NCBI GenBank assembly: GCA_031082285.1 | Contig: JAVHLK010000016.1 | Location: forward strand, 1-64,000 | Direction: 5' to 3' | Source: Desulfomonilaceae bacterium | GTDB lineage: Bacteria > Desulfobacterota > Desulfomonilia > Desulfomonilales > Desulfomonilaceae | DNA: 64,000 nucleotides | Part shown: piece after piece, positions 63,759 through 64,000 of the stretch | Position numbering within the stretch: position 1 is the first letter of the stretch | Layout: each line of letters opens with the position of its first letter | Program-made: the position numbers and the translations under genes | The notes under the pieces: generated by a model | The model's database searches: none | What the model saw: the letters and a program-made list of their open reading frames with translations, nothing else | What the model was told of the DNA's origin: nothing

Positions 63759-64000
63759 GTGAATTTTCTGGAAGCCGTACAGATGTTCATGCGACATCTG
63801 AAAACAGAGAAGCTTCGGTCCGGTGAGACCGTACGAGCATACCGATCCGATCTCGAGGATTTCCACACGTACCTGCAGCGCTCCGTGGGGTTGGCGAGGG
63901 CCGGTGAAGTGAGTCTGGTGGATGCTTTCCACGTCCGCGGCTTCATTGCCGGCCGCTTCGGAAAGGTGAAGAAAGAGACAATCGGCCGAAAACTGACCGC
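63759..64000 (+). CDS. xerC: Tyrosine recombinase XerC-like, N-terminal part (cut by window edge)
   Basis: 80 codons visible, open to the window end. The translation has the SAM-like core-binding N-terminal domain of XerC/XerD: FLEAVQMFMRHLKTEK, then SGETVRAYRSDLEDFHTYLQ, and VDAFHVRGFIAGRFGKVKKE, ending in IGRKLT. XerC and XerD resolve chromosome dimers at dif; phage integrases share the domain. GTG 63759 has AAGGAG nine bases upstream; ATG 63717 is in frame but has no ribosome site. The catalytic Arg-His-Tyr part lies to the right of the window, so completeness cannot be judged. Confidence 0.75.
   Translation, partial: MNFLEAVQMFMRHLKTEKLRSGETVRAYRSDLEDFHTYLQRSVGLARAGEVSLVDAFHVRGFIAGRFGKVKKETIGRKLT

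Noticed and set aside
63563-63946. 127-codon open frame opposite the xerC-like gene
   Set aside because: The plus strand matches the XerC core-binding domain; the minus frame has no similarity.

Overview
The window looks like chromosomal DNA of an anaerobic Gram-negative bacterium, most likely a deltaproteobacterium (Desulfobacterota, of the Syntrophobacter/Desulfomonile sort). This is inferred from the very high density of PAS-type two-component proteins, three sigma54 activators, tungsten-type aldehyde:ferredoxin oxidoreductase with a polyferredoxin partner, NuoG/GltD-type flavoprotein modules, many 4Fe-4S proteins, and moderately high GC. No rRNA, tRNA, CRISPR array or intact transposon was seen.

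Layout. (1) 1-2.3 kb: two tandem radical SAM/SPASM enzymes that resemble the ScmE/ScmF pair of the poorly understood SynChlorMet peptide-modification cassette; the rest of the cassette would lie to the left of the window. A lone GT4 glycosyltransferase converges on it. (2) 3.8-20.7 kb: a large signalling island. It holds a triple-PAS sigma54 activator (minus strand), then a GAF/PAS kinase - receiver - PAS/sigma54 activator set, then a seven-gene run of HisKA_2 kinase, receiver-PAS-TPR protein, PAS protein, receiver-HD-GYP phosphodiesterase, giant hybrid kinase with a c-type haem motif, receiver-GGDEF diguanylate cyclase, and a 68-residue protein. The run pairs a c-di-GMP degrading with a c-di-GMP making enzyme. 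(3) 20.8-31 kb: housekeeping and envelope genes (RqcH-like NFACT protein, DUF362 ferredoxin protein, two-TM-pore ion channel, RND efflux pump with its adaptor, coiled-coil lipoprotein). (4) 31.6-38.9 kb, minus strand: glycogen phosphorylase, AOR-family enzyme, polyferredoxin, phosphofructokinase, class II aldolase. Read together this is a glycogen/glycolysis module in which the AOR-family enzyme may stand where glyceraldehyde-3-phosphate is oxidised. (5) 39-41.3 kb: two secreted proteins of unknown role. (6) 41.5-51.6 kb, minus strand: an NuoF/GltD fusion flavoprotein and a NuoG-like protein lacking the formate dehydrogenase Cys/Sec, followed by two receiver-GAF proteins and two kinases. (7) 52-64 kb: small unknowns, tatA with a near-perfect sigma70 promoter, holA, a gamma-glutamylcyclotransferase-like protein, a B12-like radical SAM protein, a small ferredoxin, a third sigma54 activator, a secreted TPR protein, and the start of a XerC-type recombinase cut by the right edge.

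Cross-cutting observations. All three sigma54 activators carry Asn instead of Asp in the Walker B motif. Three intergenic gaps (about 6.3, 34.2 and 61.4-61.8 kb) share short repeat modules. Many starts were moved inward from the longest open frame because a good Shine-Dalgarno sequence sits at a later ATG/GTG. Functional names rest on remembered family motifs; no database search was possible.
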